Both the position numbers and the translations under genes were made by a program. A stretch of 64,000 nucleotides of DNA. Source: Sequoia sempervirens. Its lineage: Eukaryota > Streptophyta > Pinopsida > Cupressales > Cupressaceae. The stretch spans positions 62,001-126,000 of the forward strand of contig VDFB02195666.1 of NCBI GenBank assembly GCA_007258455.2, in the 5' to 3' direction. The notes beneath the pieces are model-generated. The model was not told the origin of the DNA. It ran no database searches and was given only the letters and a program-made list of their open reading frames with translations. Positions 43,971 to 55,954 of this stretch are shown in pieces (the stretch's first letter is position 1; every line of letters starts with the position of its first letter).

Positions 43971-46925
43971 TTAAATCTCGATCACATCTGCTAGAAAGTT
44001 GGAAACTATGTCTCTATCAGGTGCATTGATACTATCAATAGCAAATTTCTGCTTTTCTATGATATCCTCTCTATTTGCAATCGATCTCAGGAAATCTTCA
44101 ACCTCATTGGCCACTTTCTCGAACTTTGCTAACATCATGGAAATCTAACTCATGCCGCCATCACTTTCACAAACAACACTTTGAAATTGGGCTTGCACTT
44201 CATCAAGTTTGACATAGGAGCCATCATCATGATGACACCGAGCATAGATCTCTGTGATGAACTCATTTATGAACAAAAAAGCTTCAACCACCCTTTGCCT
44301 GTATGCAACGAACTGCTCGGCTATCCTCTTATAGGTTCTCACCTTGAAATAGTGACGCTCTTTCCATGCAAGGATTTTCCTCTTGTGTTCTCTTGAAACC
44401 ATTGAACCATAGGCTGTATCTAAATCTACAATGATGATTTCATGCCTTGGCTTCACCTCTGCCATTGATTGTTCAAATCCTTGCAAGCCTTGACATAGCT
44501 TGTGAGCATTATCTCTTAACTCTTGTGCCATGATTTCCTTTCCTCTGACGATGAAACTCTCAATCCATTCTTGAGTTTGTTTCCCACATATTACCAGCTG
44601 TCTCAATTGATGATGATCAACTGGTGTCTCTAGAACTTGGGGCAGCAACTGAGTAGCTTGTGAAGTGCCATGGACAAGGTTAGAAATATAAAGCCTGAGT
44701 TGTCGTATTTCAGCCTTGAGGGCTGCCTTGTCTTCTCCATTATTGAGCACTCTTTCTTGAAGGCTTTCAGATGCAACTTTGAACAAATTAACCTTCGCAT
44801 GTCTGGTGCTTTTTCCAAGATTAGCCTTTACGATCACAAAGTCATTTATATCCATTTCATCTCTGTTCTTATCTTCAAGAGGTGTAGTAGTCTCCATGAT
44901 TATCTCACCATCAGGTTTTCTCTCAAAATGAATTTGCTTCTTTGCTTTCTTCTTAGGTGCCTCCTCAGAGATGTTGTCAAGGTCATCAAATTTTACTTGA
45001 TATGAGGGTCTTCTTCTCTTCCTTCCCAAGGAGCTCTCAAGCCAAGATGTGGGATCTCTACTAACTTCCTTGTGAGGTTCAACTGCAATTTCTTCATCTT
45101 CTTCATCCTCTATATCAATTTGAATAGGTGAAGACCTTGGCAATGGTGGAGAATCATGTGTCAATGGCATGTTTGCTATTTCTTTCTGAGGCACAAACTC
45201 TACTGGAGGAGCTTCTGTTTCAATTGTAGGTGGCTCCTGTATGACTATACCCGAGAAGTCCAACCTTCTTCTTACATTTTTAGTTGACTTGTTGCCCTCT
45301 ACACCTTCTTGAGACTAACTTACACTTTTCCGTTTTGATTGTGCTCCGGAAGAAGAGGTAAGTGTTGACACTATTCTTGGCGGCTCTACTGCTAGAATGG
45401 ATTTCTTCCTTTTGAGGACACGGAAAACCTTGCCATGTTTAAGGACTTGTCTTGTCCTTTCTTCAACTGAGAGGGACTCTTTGTTAGCCCAATTGACCTG
45501 TGGAAGGGGTTGATCTTCAATTCGCTTCCGAGTGTACATGGGGAGAAGCACATCTTCATCATCATCTAATAATCCCTCGATATCCTTTGCTAAGCACTCT
45601 TTCATTTGATTAAGAGTGAGCCTGCTGTAACTACACCTCCGCACCTTGAACTCATCTCTGCAATTAGCCCAAAAATCTTCAAGAGCGGGCAAATGAGCAT
45701 AGTTCTTCTGAAGTCTGGAAGCGAAAACACCATGAGGGTCATATGATCGTCTCTTGTTATAAGGCTTGAGACCGAGTTTAGACAACTCATCACCCATGGA
45801 TTTAGCATCTGTTGCTGATCTATATGTATAGATTCCTAGCCCCAATGGAAAATTGAGGGCGGGTTTCTTTCTATTCCTCAAGATTGTGTAGACATCATGT
45901 GCTTGCCTTAGGAATTCCATGAACACAATTTCATTTGATGGTTACCTTCGTAACATAAGTGGAGCATTGGAGTAGCCATAGACTCTGAGGTAGGTGAATG
46001 TAGGAAACTGTATAAACCAATCTGCCCACTTTACTATTGCTGCCCTGGCGGTGGATGAGATACTGACGTGCAACTCATTGTCTAGGTCTTGCACTGTGTG
46101 CATCAGGAAAGCCTCGTTCACCCTCTTGTAATGATGCAATGACTTTGTGAATTCCAGCTAAGGGTAGTAGTTGTAGATATGTTGTACGCTTAGAGACCCC
46201 TCAATGTTCAACCCTCTGAATTGGCCCTGGAAGGCCACTAGGTAGACTAGGTAGGAAACCATATGGAACTCATGAATTTGGAAGTATTCTGTTATTTGTT
46301 GATGGAGGCTGTCACTGATTAAGGTTGCCCAATCATAGAACTTAGTCTTCTTCATGATGTGAGGTATGACATAGAACATCCAGGGTTGAAATTTCGTAGC
46401 ATTTTCTTGTCCAGTGACCTTGTTGAGCAAGGTGATCATGATAGTAATTTCATCCTTGAACTCCTCTCGCCCAATGTTCTTCAGTAGAGTCTTATGCTTT
46501 TCTTTCATCCATTTTTGTGCAATCTTCTTACTGTACTTGTCCTTGTGCATCTCCCATATCCTTTCACATTCTCCTTTAGAAATAGTCACACTTTCAGGCC
46601 AAGGGGGAATTGAGAAGCATTTCTCAATCATGTCAGGTTTGAAACTGCAAATCAATTTGCCATCAATTGATTGAATCTCCCGTGTTGCCAGATTGTAATG
46701 CTTTATGCAAGTGATTACAAACTCTAGACTTTGAACTGAAATAGGAATAGACGCTGCTGTAAGAAATCCAGAGTGCCCTAGGTTTCTGATTGCAGTGTTA
46801 CTTGCACTCTCCAAAGCATGTAGGTCTAACACTGGCTTGATGTGATGCAAGTTAGTCTCAACTATTTTGATGAAGTCATGGTACAAAGCTGACTTGGTCT
46901 TGAAATCATTGGGAGTGTATTCCAT
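43971..46925 (-). pseudogene. unit B ORF: 985 codons in one frame with four stops
   Basis: From ATG at 46925 to TAA at 43971 a single frame has no frameshift and only four stops (46158, 45942, 45315, 44145). The first is CAG to TAG by comparison with unit A. N-terminal part: MEYTPNDFK, AASIPISVQSLEFVI, IDGKLICSFKP, DWATLI, FHMVSYLVYLVAFQG. Middle: DWFIQFPTFTYLRVYGY, IVFMEFLRQAHDVY, ALEDFWANCRDEFKVRRCSY. A linker with acidic runs and NLS-like GRKRRRPSY and KKKAKKQ follows, then a helical tail ending SNFLADVIEI. I do not recognise the family. The layout loosely recalls plant mobile-domain or gag-like proteins, without any catalytic motif. Confidence 0.8.
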
Positions 46926-46984
46926 TTTGAAAACCTTGAAGAATGACTGTAAACTTGCCTATGTTCAGACAAGTTTTGAGCAAC

Positions 46985-47490
46985 TTTCTATTTTTAGAAT
47001 GCTGGTTTTTCTTCTTCAAATAAACAAATTTTTTGAATTTTTTTTGAGATATGGGTTTTGCTCAGAATTTCGTTGCAAGACAACCCAGATCGTCCGTTTT
47101 TGAAAATTTTGAGTGTAGGCTGAAAAAACAGCAAACTGTAATTTCTTCAAATTTTCATGAAAAAAGATGGCACCTGGGTTTTGTTCAAAATAAGATTTGG
47201 AATGAACCCAGTTGTTCAGATTTGAAAAATATTGAGGGCTGATTGAAAAAGCAGCAAAACCCTAAAATCTGAAATTTTCTTGAAAAAAGCTATGATATGG
47301 GTTTTCTTCAGAAGAACGTTTTAAGAGGACCTAGATGATCAAAATTTGAAAACTCTAATGATTTCTCTGACATGCAAGGAAAAAGAAGCTGCTGCAACTT
47401 GAAAATTATCTTCATTTATTTTTCAGAATGATGAGATGAAAAGACCCAGATGATAGAAAATTGAAATCCTTGACCACCTTCAAAAATTTG
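46985..47490 (-). repeat. unit B 123-bp tandem repeat, about 4 copies
   Basis: The plus-strand motif GGGTTTT(G/C)TTCAGAA...ACCCAGATGNTC recurs at 47053, 47176, 47299 and about 47422, a spacing of 123 bp. It lies just upstream of the ORF on the minus strand. Related single copies occur at about 49430 and in unit C (58690-58860). Confidence 0.75.
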
Positions 47491-47819
47491 ATGTTCTGAA
47501 TGGAAAAAGCATGAAAAAGCAAGGTCTTATGTTGCTGGTTTGAAAATTTGATGAAGAATTCTTGAAAAATCATCAAGTTAATGTCTTGAATCTTGAAAGG
47601 AAAATTTCTAAAGTTGCTGCCCTTCTTCAACTTGGACACCAACTACAAAGAATAATGAAATTTGAATGATAAAAGCCCTCAAATAAGCTCTAGGCTTGAG
47701 ATAACTCTACTTTATTTTTTTTTTATCTTCAAAACCCTAAAATCTACTTGTTCATTGAACTTGGACATTCATTCTTCATCTTACAACTTTGAAATTTTGA
47801 AAATTTTGACCAAGGCAAG

Positions 47820-49030
47820 TCATTTTGGGCGACCTTCTTGGCTAGAGGTGCCAACTTCTCCCAGACTTAACCATTTTTTTGAGTTTTTCAACTTTTCAAT
47901 GATTTTGAACCCTGCTTTGATCTTGATCTCCGGCTTCCAGATTGATCCGATGATCGAGCTGAATGTTTCATCGTGAAGCCTGATCGAATCTGAGAAGATC
48001 ATCCTAGAGGCACCTTCTTTTAAAAACTTTGTTTGATGCTCCAAAATCATGGGCGCCCATCTCCTTTTGGGGCGCCCATCTCAACCAGACTTAAACCATT
48101 TTTTACATTCTTCGTTTTCTCCATTTCCTTTTGATCTTTTGATGAATCCTCGATTTCGGGAGCTACATTGATCCGATTGACTGACTGTCAGATTCACTGG
48201 ATTGCTTGAAGGATTTCAAGAGGGGTCTTCTAGGAGTTGCATCTCCTGAAAGCTGAATCTAAGGCATCAAAAGCTTGGGCGCCCCTGGCAAGCTGGGGCA
48301 CCCAACTTCACCAAAGTTAGAATATTTTCTGTATCTTTCACCTTTTTTCTTGACTTCTGTCATTTTACTCTTGCTTCTTCTTTTGTTCAGCCTTCGACAT
48401 CTGATGATTTCCAACTCTGATTGACGAGCTAGTGGTTGCGTTGCGAAGCTTGATCAAATTTGAAGAGGACATGTTGGAGGCTCTTCTGGCAAATTCATCT
48501 GTTAGGGCCCTTAAAAACTTGGGCGCCTTTCTCCTTCTGGAGCGCCCAACTCCTCCATACTTAGCCATTTTTTCATTTGATTTTGATCTTCAAACTTGAA
48601 TCTTTATTTATACCTTCAGCTTGATTTGGATTTACCGGAGATTGACAGATCTGATGATCTGACGAGGACATCCGTTGCAAAGCTAATTGAATTCTGAAGA
48701 GATTGAGCTCATCTGCAAACCCTAACTGCTGAGTTTGACCTCTCAAAAGGTTGGGCGCCCCTAGGCACCTGGGCGCCCAAAGTTCCCAGACTTAGACAAT
48801 TTTCTATGATTTTCATGATTTGCTCTTCTGTCTTCTAGTTAAAACCTCCCTATTTGATCTTGAATTCTAGGTGACTGGTTGATCTAATGATGATGCTGTC
48901 AGATTCACTACGGGGCTGGGAAAATTCTGAACAACTTTGTCTTGAAGCGTAAAACCCTAATTCCATCTTCTAATACCCTGAAAAGTTGGGCGCCTATCTC
49001 CTTCTGAGGCGCCCATGGTTGGTAGACTCA
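47820..49030 (-). repeat. unit B 227-243-bp tandem repeat with paired GGGCGCCC boxes, 6 copies
   Basis: First boxes fall at 47826 (decayed), 48051, 48278, 48521, 48753 and 48988. Each is followed within about 20 bp by a second box and then by a CAGACTTA(A/G)CCATTTTTT-like block. In element orientation the pairs read GCGCCC...GGGGCGCCC, as in units A and C. Copies are clearly diverged from each other outside the boxes. Confidence 0.85.
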
Positions 49031-50260
49031 AGTCATTTTTTTGCAGATTTCAACTCCTTCCTTCGTTCTTCATGCATGTTCATCAACTCATCTTTTGTTT
49101 AGTGCTCGAGTGTTGAATCTGATGCCTGGCAGCTGACTGGCCTCCATTGATGACTTTGGAGCTCTCGAAATGCTTTTTGAAATTGAAAAAGCAGAATAGA
49201 CCCACTAAGGAAAAACTGATCATTTTGTGATTTTGACTGCACGAGCCTGACGAGGAAGTATTTTGAGCCAATCAAAATTAGGTTAAACCCTAACAGACAA
49301 ACTTTCTATTTTTAGAAAGTTTTGCTAGTATCCGTTTCGAAAGAAACCCAAAAAAGTTACTATTTTTAGAAAATTTCTAAATATAGCAGTTTTCCTAAAA
49401 AGTAGGGATGAAAAACTGAGATCTAGGTTTTGTAGATTTGGTTGCTCTAAGTAGACCCAGATCGTCAGATTTTAAAAATTTCAAGTTTTAACTCCCCATG
49501 CAAGACATGCAAACCCCAATTTCAACTTTTTTGACAAATTTGACAAGACTTACTCATTTCTGCAAAATGCCTAAGTGTAAAAAATTTTTTAATTTGGGGT
49601 ACAACAAAGCTCCGAATGAATTCAAGGCAAAAACCAAGATTACCTAGAAAAGGAGTCCGCCCGAATTCTCAAGAACGTTTTGATCAAGAAGCGCATAGCC
49701 AAGGTGGCAGAGGTTATCTTCATAACGTAACGAATCTTGCCTCCCCACAAGCTCTTGGATTGAAAAGATTTTACATTACTTTAATTTATTATTCAATTTT
49801 CATTTTACTTTATAATAAGCATTTTAGAGTAGATTGATGCAAAGTAATTCCTATTTGACTTATTTTTCCAATAATTAAATTAAATGACCCAAGGCCAAGG
49901 TTATGACTTCGATACAATTGTCTTACATTGACTCAAGGTTTGACAATAAAATTGATCCTTTGTTAACTACGACCTCTCCTTGATGATATTTCCTATCCCT
50001 CGAAGCGTTGGCTATCCTGCAACCACTTGACTAAAAGAATTAGGGTTAGACCGTTCTCGTCTTATATATATTTAAATATATACTTGTGAACACATTCATT
50101 TTCACATGTACAAGAAAATCATTCGCAAATATAAGAAAATCATTCACATTGTCGTTACAACATATAATTATATATTATTTTCCTAATTTCACATTCTCGT
50201 GAAAAACAGTTAATCATAACTAACATAATGACTATAATTTCATTGCCATAATTAAGTTCT

Positions 50261-52009
50261 AATATTTTCCGCAGATCACCCTCAAGGGAAGTATCAAACA
50301 TTTTAGAAGGGCAAATGATGCCTTCCTTGCACCACTCGTGTGCTTTTGACCCTAAACTAGAGAACAAAAGAGTGTTTGATGAAGCATGGAAGACTGTAAA
50401 CAAATATGAATGTATGTATCTGCAGTTTCCAACTTTTACTTATTTGAGAGTAGGATGTTTTGCTAGCTATCCATATATGCTTCCACGTTATCCTAGTGAT
50501 AAAAACTGTTCTAATGGAGTTATGTAGGCAGATTATTGTGGTTCATAATAAACAAATGGAAGTCAATAAGCCAAGATTCAAATTTCCATTGGCAATTGGA
50601 AGGTACTCCATTCAAACATTGCATAAGGCTAAGGTGGTTGAATCAGAAATGCAGCAGGTGACAATAAAATTGTACAAGGCAAGATCTGACTTTGGTTAAA
50701 GAGGGACGAAGTCTTGAATCAAAATGGAATTCTCTTATGTACATCAAGTCAAAGACATTTGGGCTGACATTAGGACAGAACGAGAGATCAGGCGGATGGA
50801 TTATTGCAGATTGACTTTGGATCAGGTAAGGGAATTGGATCTAGCTGATATTCCAGAGGATATGGAGGATGAAGATACTATTTAGGATCCTGAATATGAA
50901 AGAAAGAGTATTGTAGCTTTTCCTCTTCCTTTAATCCAATGGTCTTGGAAAGAAGTAATATCAATCCAAGAAAGGTTTCAACTAATCTTGGCCAATACAA
51001 ATGTTTGGTTGGATGAAAGGGATATTCAATTGAAGCCTTTCTTCACCAGATCAGAAGATGAGTCTCAAGTACAAACTGGTAATAAATCAGAGCAAAGGAC
51101 CAAAAATAGGAATGATGCTCCAGGCTCCAACAGAGCTTCAAAGCCTAAGATCAAATTTGTGGTCAAGGGTGGCAAGAAAAAGACTAGGAAATCTGCAGAG
51201 GGACCATCTATAGAGGCCCAAGAGGAGCATGTGCAAGAAGAGGGGCAGATTAATGAAGAGGATTATGAGGAAACAAAGATGTCTCCTCGTGAGAATATTC
51301 CTGAGGAACCACTTGTCGCCTCATCCCCCATTGCTAATGTTGTGTTTATTCCTGCCCCCCCTCCTATGACCTCATATGCATCTAATGTTCTTGTTAATGC
51401 TCCTCCCTCGGTAACAAGTGTTGTTGCACCTATTGTTTTGATTCATTCTGTACATTCTTCTCCCATCTCAGGGTTTCCATTTGAAAGCCCAAGACAAGGT
51501 TTAGACAATGTGACTAGTTCTCCTATGTCATTGCCAAATTTGTCCTCACCGTCTTTTGACCTCACATCACTTTCTGATTTGGAGCAGTTTTTGAATGATT
51601 CTGTGCAAGTGTCTAGGGCTAAAATTCCCAAAGTTATTTTTACTAACACTTATCCCATCGTGACTACCACCTTTGTTGATGCAACTACTACATCCCATCT
51701 GATGGCTACACAACCTGAGGAGAGTTCACCATTTCCACCATGGTTGTCTTCACAAGCAACAAAGAGGAGGGAAGAAGCCATCTCTCCCAATGAGTTTGAC
51801 TTTGCACAACTTACGTTTGCCAAGACAAGAACCAAAAAGAAAGCAAAGACTCTTTCTAGGATGCTTTTTGATAAAGAAGGTAATAAGTATGCAGAGATAG
51901 CTCAGCCTCCCTCTGATAAAACTTATGAAGAAGTGAATATTGTAGACTATTCTATCACAAGAGTAGAATTGGGCAAGGTGACTCATGATAGTGCGAAGGC
52001 GGATGTTTA
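50261..52009 (+). pseudogene. D ORF, middle part
   Basis: It resumes in frame after G3 (IFRRSPSREVSN...). LQFPTFTYLRVGCF and YPYMLPRYPSDKN match IQFPTFTYLRVYGY and RYPSDRIVF of B and A. It then continues as KFPLAIGRYS, REIRRMDYCRLTLDQVREL (matching the YSRLTLNQMKE block of B), and a 340-codon open stretch (50988-52010) with basic KKKTRK, Pro/Ser-rich and TKKKAKT parts. Ends ...VELGKVTHDSAK, matching VKANLGKSTRHAK of B. Stops and frame changes lie near 50525, 50700 and 50885. Cut at 52014 by a solo LTR. Unknown function. Confidence 0.65.
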
Positions 52010-52014
52010 ATCAG

Positions 52015-53899
52015 TGTAATGTCCCTTGCCAATCCTATCCTTAACTTGCTGATTTGAAGCTCCGGAAATTTTGTCAAACAGTTGTCAAACAGTTGTCTTG
52101 CAACTTCTGAATTTGCTGAGTGAAGTTTCTTTGTGATATTTTTGATGTAGAAGATGATAATATGTATTCAAAGAACTCAAATGAACATGTACCAAAGGCT
52201 GAACCTAATTGAGGATGCAAGGTAACATTCTTTTTGGCTTTTTCAATTGACTGAAAATGCATGTAATTGATAACTACAGCCAATAAGCATTTCTACAAAC
52301 ACTTGGCATGCATACTAAATGACTTCTCTAGTAGTATATTAACTGAAAAATGCATCTACAGCTGCTAATCATTTAATCAAACACTTTTCATGCAACCTAA
52401 TTATGCAATAGGATCATCTACAGCCATGAGGCATTTTGACAAATAGATTGCATACAAACTAACTTGATGAGATACAAATATATATGATAGACATTTTGAC
52501 AAACAAATTGCAAACAAGTCCTTATCTCTCCAATCTTATATTGTGCTATCATGAAGAGCTACAATCTGATTACAAGTTCCAACATAAACATATCTTCTAT
52601 GAATGAAAGCTAAAATGCAGATTGGCTGCAACAACATTACATTGTAGTTTTTTGATACATTTTGAGTTGTAATTACAATGCCTTATGTTTGGCAGCAACT
52701 AAAGACTAGAATGTAATACTATGACAAATTAGAAGAACCTGGTTTCTTGATATAGCAGCCACCAATAAATTCGTACCTCCCAGCTGAAGTTATTTCTAGC
52801 CTTCAAAGTGCAGCGCCAGTCCTTCTTGATACAGCTCGAACCTCCCAGATTTTTCTCAGAATTTATAATCCTTTCTTTGCCGAAAATCGTACCTCATAAG
52901 TGCGCCGAGCTAGTGGAGGTTGCCACGGTTTTTCCTTGCAGCCACTAATACAAAACTCAACCTGCAAATAGTCACCTTCTAATGCCAATGCGTCCCTCTT
53001 AGATGGCTGATATGACTCCTCCAAAATTTACCAAGGTCTGAGATGATGAAGAAGAATCAATAACAGCAAGTTCGTCCCTTCTAGCTCACCCAAAAATCAA
53101 ACTCTTCCAAGCCTCACAAATTCGTCCAATGGCTGAAAGAGAAAATGGTGTTTTCAACCAGCAATATCGACTTCTTCCAACTGCAAATCGAATTGACTCC
53201 CAAAACTGAAAAATGGCTTCACAAAATCTGAGAATATGCTTTTCCAAATCAACTTCACTTGATCATCCAAATTTGGCCAAAGGCCACAAAATTTGCACAC
53301 TTGAGAAGACTGAAATATCTCCTCCAATTTCTCCCAGCTAGGTCTGATATTGCACAAACGAAACTGGAAATTTCTTCAATGAAACACAAATAGAAAGTCT
53401 GAAGGAACTTTCTCAATATTCCAAACTAGGGTTGATATTTCACAACCGAAATTGGAAGTAACCAGCTAGGTTTGGTCTCTCACAAATGAAGACTGGAAAT
53501 CAATAAGCTAAGCATTCAGCTTCAGCAGTGTAGTAGAAAAAGTGAATTCAATTCAAGATGATCAAATGCATACCCCAAGCCTTTTTTTATACTTTTTTAA
53601 CCTCATCACCAAGAGACTTATAGAAAATTTCAGAAATATTTCTTAAGTGACTATTATTTTATTATAAGTCACTTAAGTCACTTCTTATTATTAAGTTAAT
53701 TAAATAATAAGTCATCCCTTTGGATATTTTATTTTTTTGGAATAACTTAATAAATAATCAATTTAATAACACTTTTTGATTTAATTAAATCATCAATTAA
53801 GCTATCCTCATGAAATATCAATAATTTGGACAACTTAATTAAATAATTTAATTAAATAATTTAATTAAATCACCATACCTCCAATTCGGGGACATGACA
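52015..53899 (-). mobile_element. S1: solo LTR in the D ORF (minus strand)
   Basis: The minus strand starts TGTCATGTCCCC and ends GGGACATTACA. The target duplication ATCAG (52010-52014, 53900-53904) is perfect. No internal gypsy genes are present. The start matches the G1 and G2 LTR family, followed by an AT-rich block (TTAATTAAATTATTTAATT). Removing it rejoins the D reading frame. Confidence 0.85.
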
Positions 53900-53904
53900 A
53901 TCAG

Positions 53905-54112
53905 CCTTAGATTCTCTCATCGAGAAACTTGACAAGGAGAAGAAGATGAAAGATCACTACAAGGCTAAGATAGAGCAACTCATACCCGTGCTACAGAAGA
54001 TCGCTCAATCTTCGGAATCCATCGAACTAGAGGCAATCGCGGTTGGTGCTGAGAATCTCATCATTCAAAAGGTGGAAAAGGTACATGTTAGAAGCATAGT
54101 GGTTGGTGAATA
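53905..54112 (+). pseudogene. D ORF, C-terminal part
   Basis: The frame SLIEKLDKEKKMKDHYKAKI and IEQLIPVLQKIAQ continues the D ORF after S1 as a helical, probably coiled-coil tail and ends at TAA 54110-54112. It is shorter than the B tail by roughly 150 residues. Confidence 0.6.
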
Positions 54113-55255
54113 AGTCAAAGTAGTTAGACATTTTCCTAGATTAGCTCTTGGCTCTCATCTATAAATATGTGAGAGCTCATTTTTATTTTTGATCTTTAAT
54201 CTTTTGCAACGAAGTGTTGCTAAAATTATTTCTCAACTTTGAGACTTTGTGTTCAAATTGAAAATACAAATCTATTAATGAAAAGAAGGCAGATTTTGAT
54301 ATCAAACTTTGGGTTGAATCAAGATTGTTAGAGTGAGAGTGCTCTTATATCATTTTTGCTTGATCTTTCTTATTGTTAATGGAATAAGTGGTGTTTCTCT
54401 ATTATGATTGGAAGGGCTTTCAAGATAAGCTTTATAAAATTTGTGTTATATTGATCTCTTGGAATTGTGTGTGTTGAAGGCGTTTGTTGGTGAAGAATTA
54501 TCAAGACTTTGAGCTTGTAATTATTCATTTTGTGAATCATTGGACTATTGGTAGTTGATAGACTTTGTACTACAACTGGTGATACGGTTACTCTTGGAAT
54601 CATCTTAGAATCATTGTGGGAAAGCAGTTGGAGACTTTGTGTTTCAGTGGGTTTTTCTAAATTACTTTTGTTCGCTGGTACTTGCGGGTATCGGCTATTA
54701 TTGCTCTAACTAGTCGTATTTGAGAATATCATCATTATTTTTGTTTCTCTTACCCTGAAACAAGAGGATATGTTAATGGAGACACCCCCCAGGGATGATC
54801 ACAATATATATATTTTAGTTTAGTTTCTAGTTAATTGTAGTGAGCAATAAGAAGGGAGCCTCTCCTTTCTGAGAGGAGAGATTTATCTCATAATAACTGT
54901 TGCTGAAATCACTATTTCGTAATCTGTAAAGGGATTACAAAATATCCACCCAACAGGTACTAAATGGAAGGAGGAGGTTCCAAAGAAAAAATATTGGGAA
55001 TTCTTCATCTCTTACTTTTGGTTATTAAGTCTTAATTGATCCTTTATATCATTAAAATTCAACAAGTGTTGTTCAAGAGACCCCCCTCCTACATCTTTTG
55101 TGAAACCCCACATTCCTTAAGTAACACGCCCTTGTAATACCAAAAAATATCTCTTATTTTAAGGTTTCCTCCATACCTCTGCACTATACATGAATCTTGA
55201 TGGTGGACCCAACATTTCAGTAGCAATAGATAAAGTGAACGGGACAAAAGCTTCC
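54113..55255 (+). promoter_or_regulatory. D downstream region with TATA box
   Basis: TATAAATA at 54160-54167 lies about 50 bp after the ORF stop, in the same relative order as in units A, B and C. The rest is AT-rich and non-coding, and no clear right end of D was found. Nothing recognisable lies between about 54800 and 55250. Confidence 0.4.
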
Positions 55256-55456
55256 CTATTCTTTCAAACAAAAGTTCTTACCTTGAATTAATTCAGTCTC
55301 TGCTACTTGATTATTAGTTAGTTCCTTACTGGTAACCCCGTCCAACTCCCTATACACAAATATGTTCATCATTCTATTTTTCCAAATCATGAAGTTTTGG
55401 CCATCAAACCTTTGAGAGTTTGATGCCATAAGGTTATAGAAATTTGACGTTGCCAT
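55256..55456 (-). pseudogene. copia gag N-terminus
   Basis: The ORF begins MATSNFYNLMASNSQRFDGQ and continues NFMIWKNRMMNIF, the F-x-G-x-N-(F/Y)-x-x-W-K-x-x-M pattern at the start of copia Gag. It lies about 500 bp downstream of the PBS on the same strand. Homology stops at about 55256, where the element appears truncated. Confidence 0.65.
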
Positions 55457-55954
55457 TCCTAGAAATAGTTACCTAACACCAGAAACACCAAAACAAATCA
55501 GGATTTATGGAGTATCAGACTTCTGGTTTGCACTTTATATTTCAGAATTTAAAAAAAACTTGATTTCTTATGTGAAACAAAACTCACCAACTTATGTTGA
55601 GATTTAATGCTGTTATGTGCAATTATACAGATCACAGCTGTGTTGAAATTTGTGCCAAGGATCCAAGAATTTGAGTACTATCAAAATTCAAAAAATGTTT
55701 AATGAAATTTTTGTAAGTAAATTCTTTATAACCATGCACAAATTCTTCCCTCAGAACTTTAGTGGCAATACAACACTTGAAAACTCAGAATCCTTCCGTC
55801 AAATCCCATGAAAATGCATTGGAACTCATGTTGCTTTCTTGCTTACAGAATTCCAGGTGTTTGGCTATTAATTTCAGGTTATTTCTTGAGAATTTGACAT
55901 TACAATTCCGTTTTTACACCTCTCCTTATACTCCCTATATCCTTAGATGCCTAC

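Larger units (their letters stand above)
43027..49616 (-). mobile_element. unit B: 6.6-kb TG...CA element with internal ORF
   Basis: The minus-strand ends are TGTTGTACCCC and ACACCAACA. The target duplication AAGCT is perfect (43022-43026, 49617-49621), and the empty site is visible in the paralogous G3 LTR near 21010. In element order: end, CTAAAAATAG boxes, six-copy GGCGCC array, four-copy 123-bp repeat, ORF, TATA-like box, end block. No second copy of the TGTTGTACCCC end is present inside. The unit is therefore like one very large solo LTR that contains an ORF. Confidence 0.88.
41277..50260 (-). mobile_element. G3 5' LTR (minus strand), split by unit B
   Basis: The pieces 41277-43026 and 49617-50260 align with the 3' LTR pieces at 19171-21415 and 28460-28705. 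Unit B interrupts it at GTGTGAAGCT/CCGAATGAATTC, which is continuous as GTGTGTGAAGCCTCGAATG at about 21000 in the other LTR. The upper end lacks about 20 bp relative to the 3' LTR, which removed the expected target duplication at the junction with the D ORF. Confidence 0.8.

Noticed and set aside
50261..50265. Target duplication at the G3/D junction
   Set aside because: GAGAA on the left and AATAT on the right do not match. The 5' LTR end is short by about 20 bp, so the duplicate was probably deleted with it.
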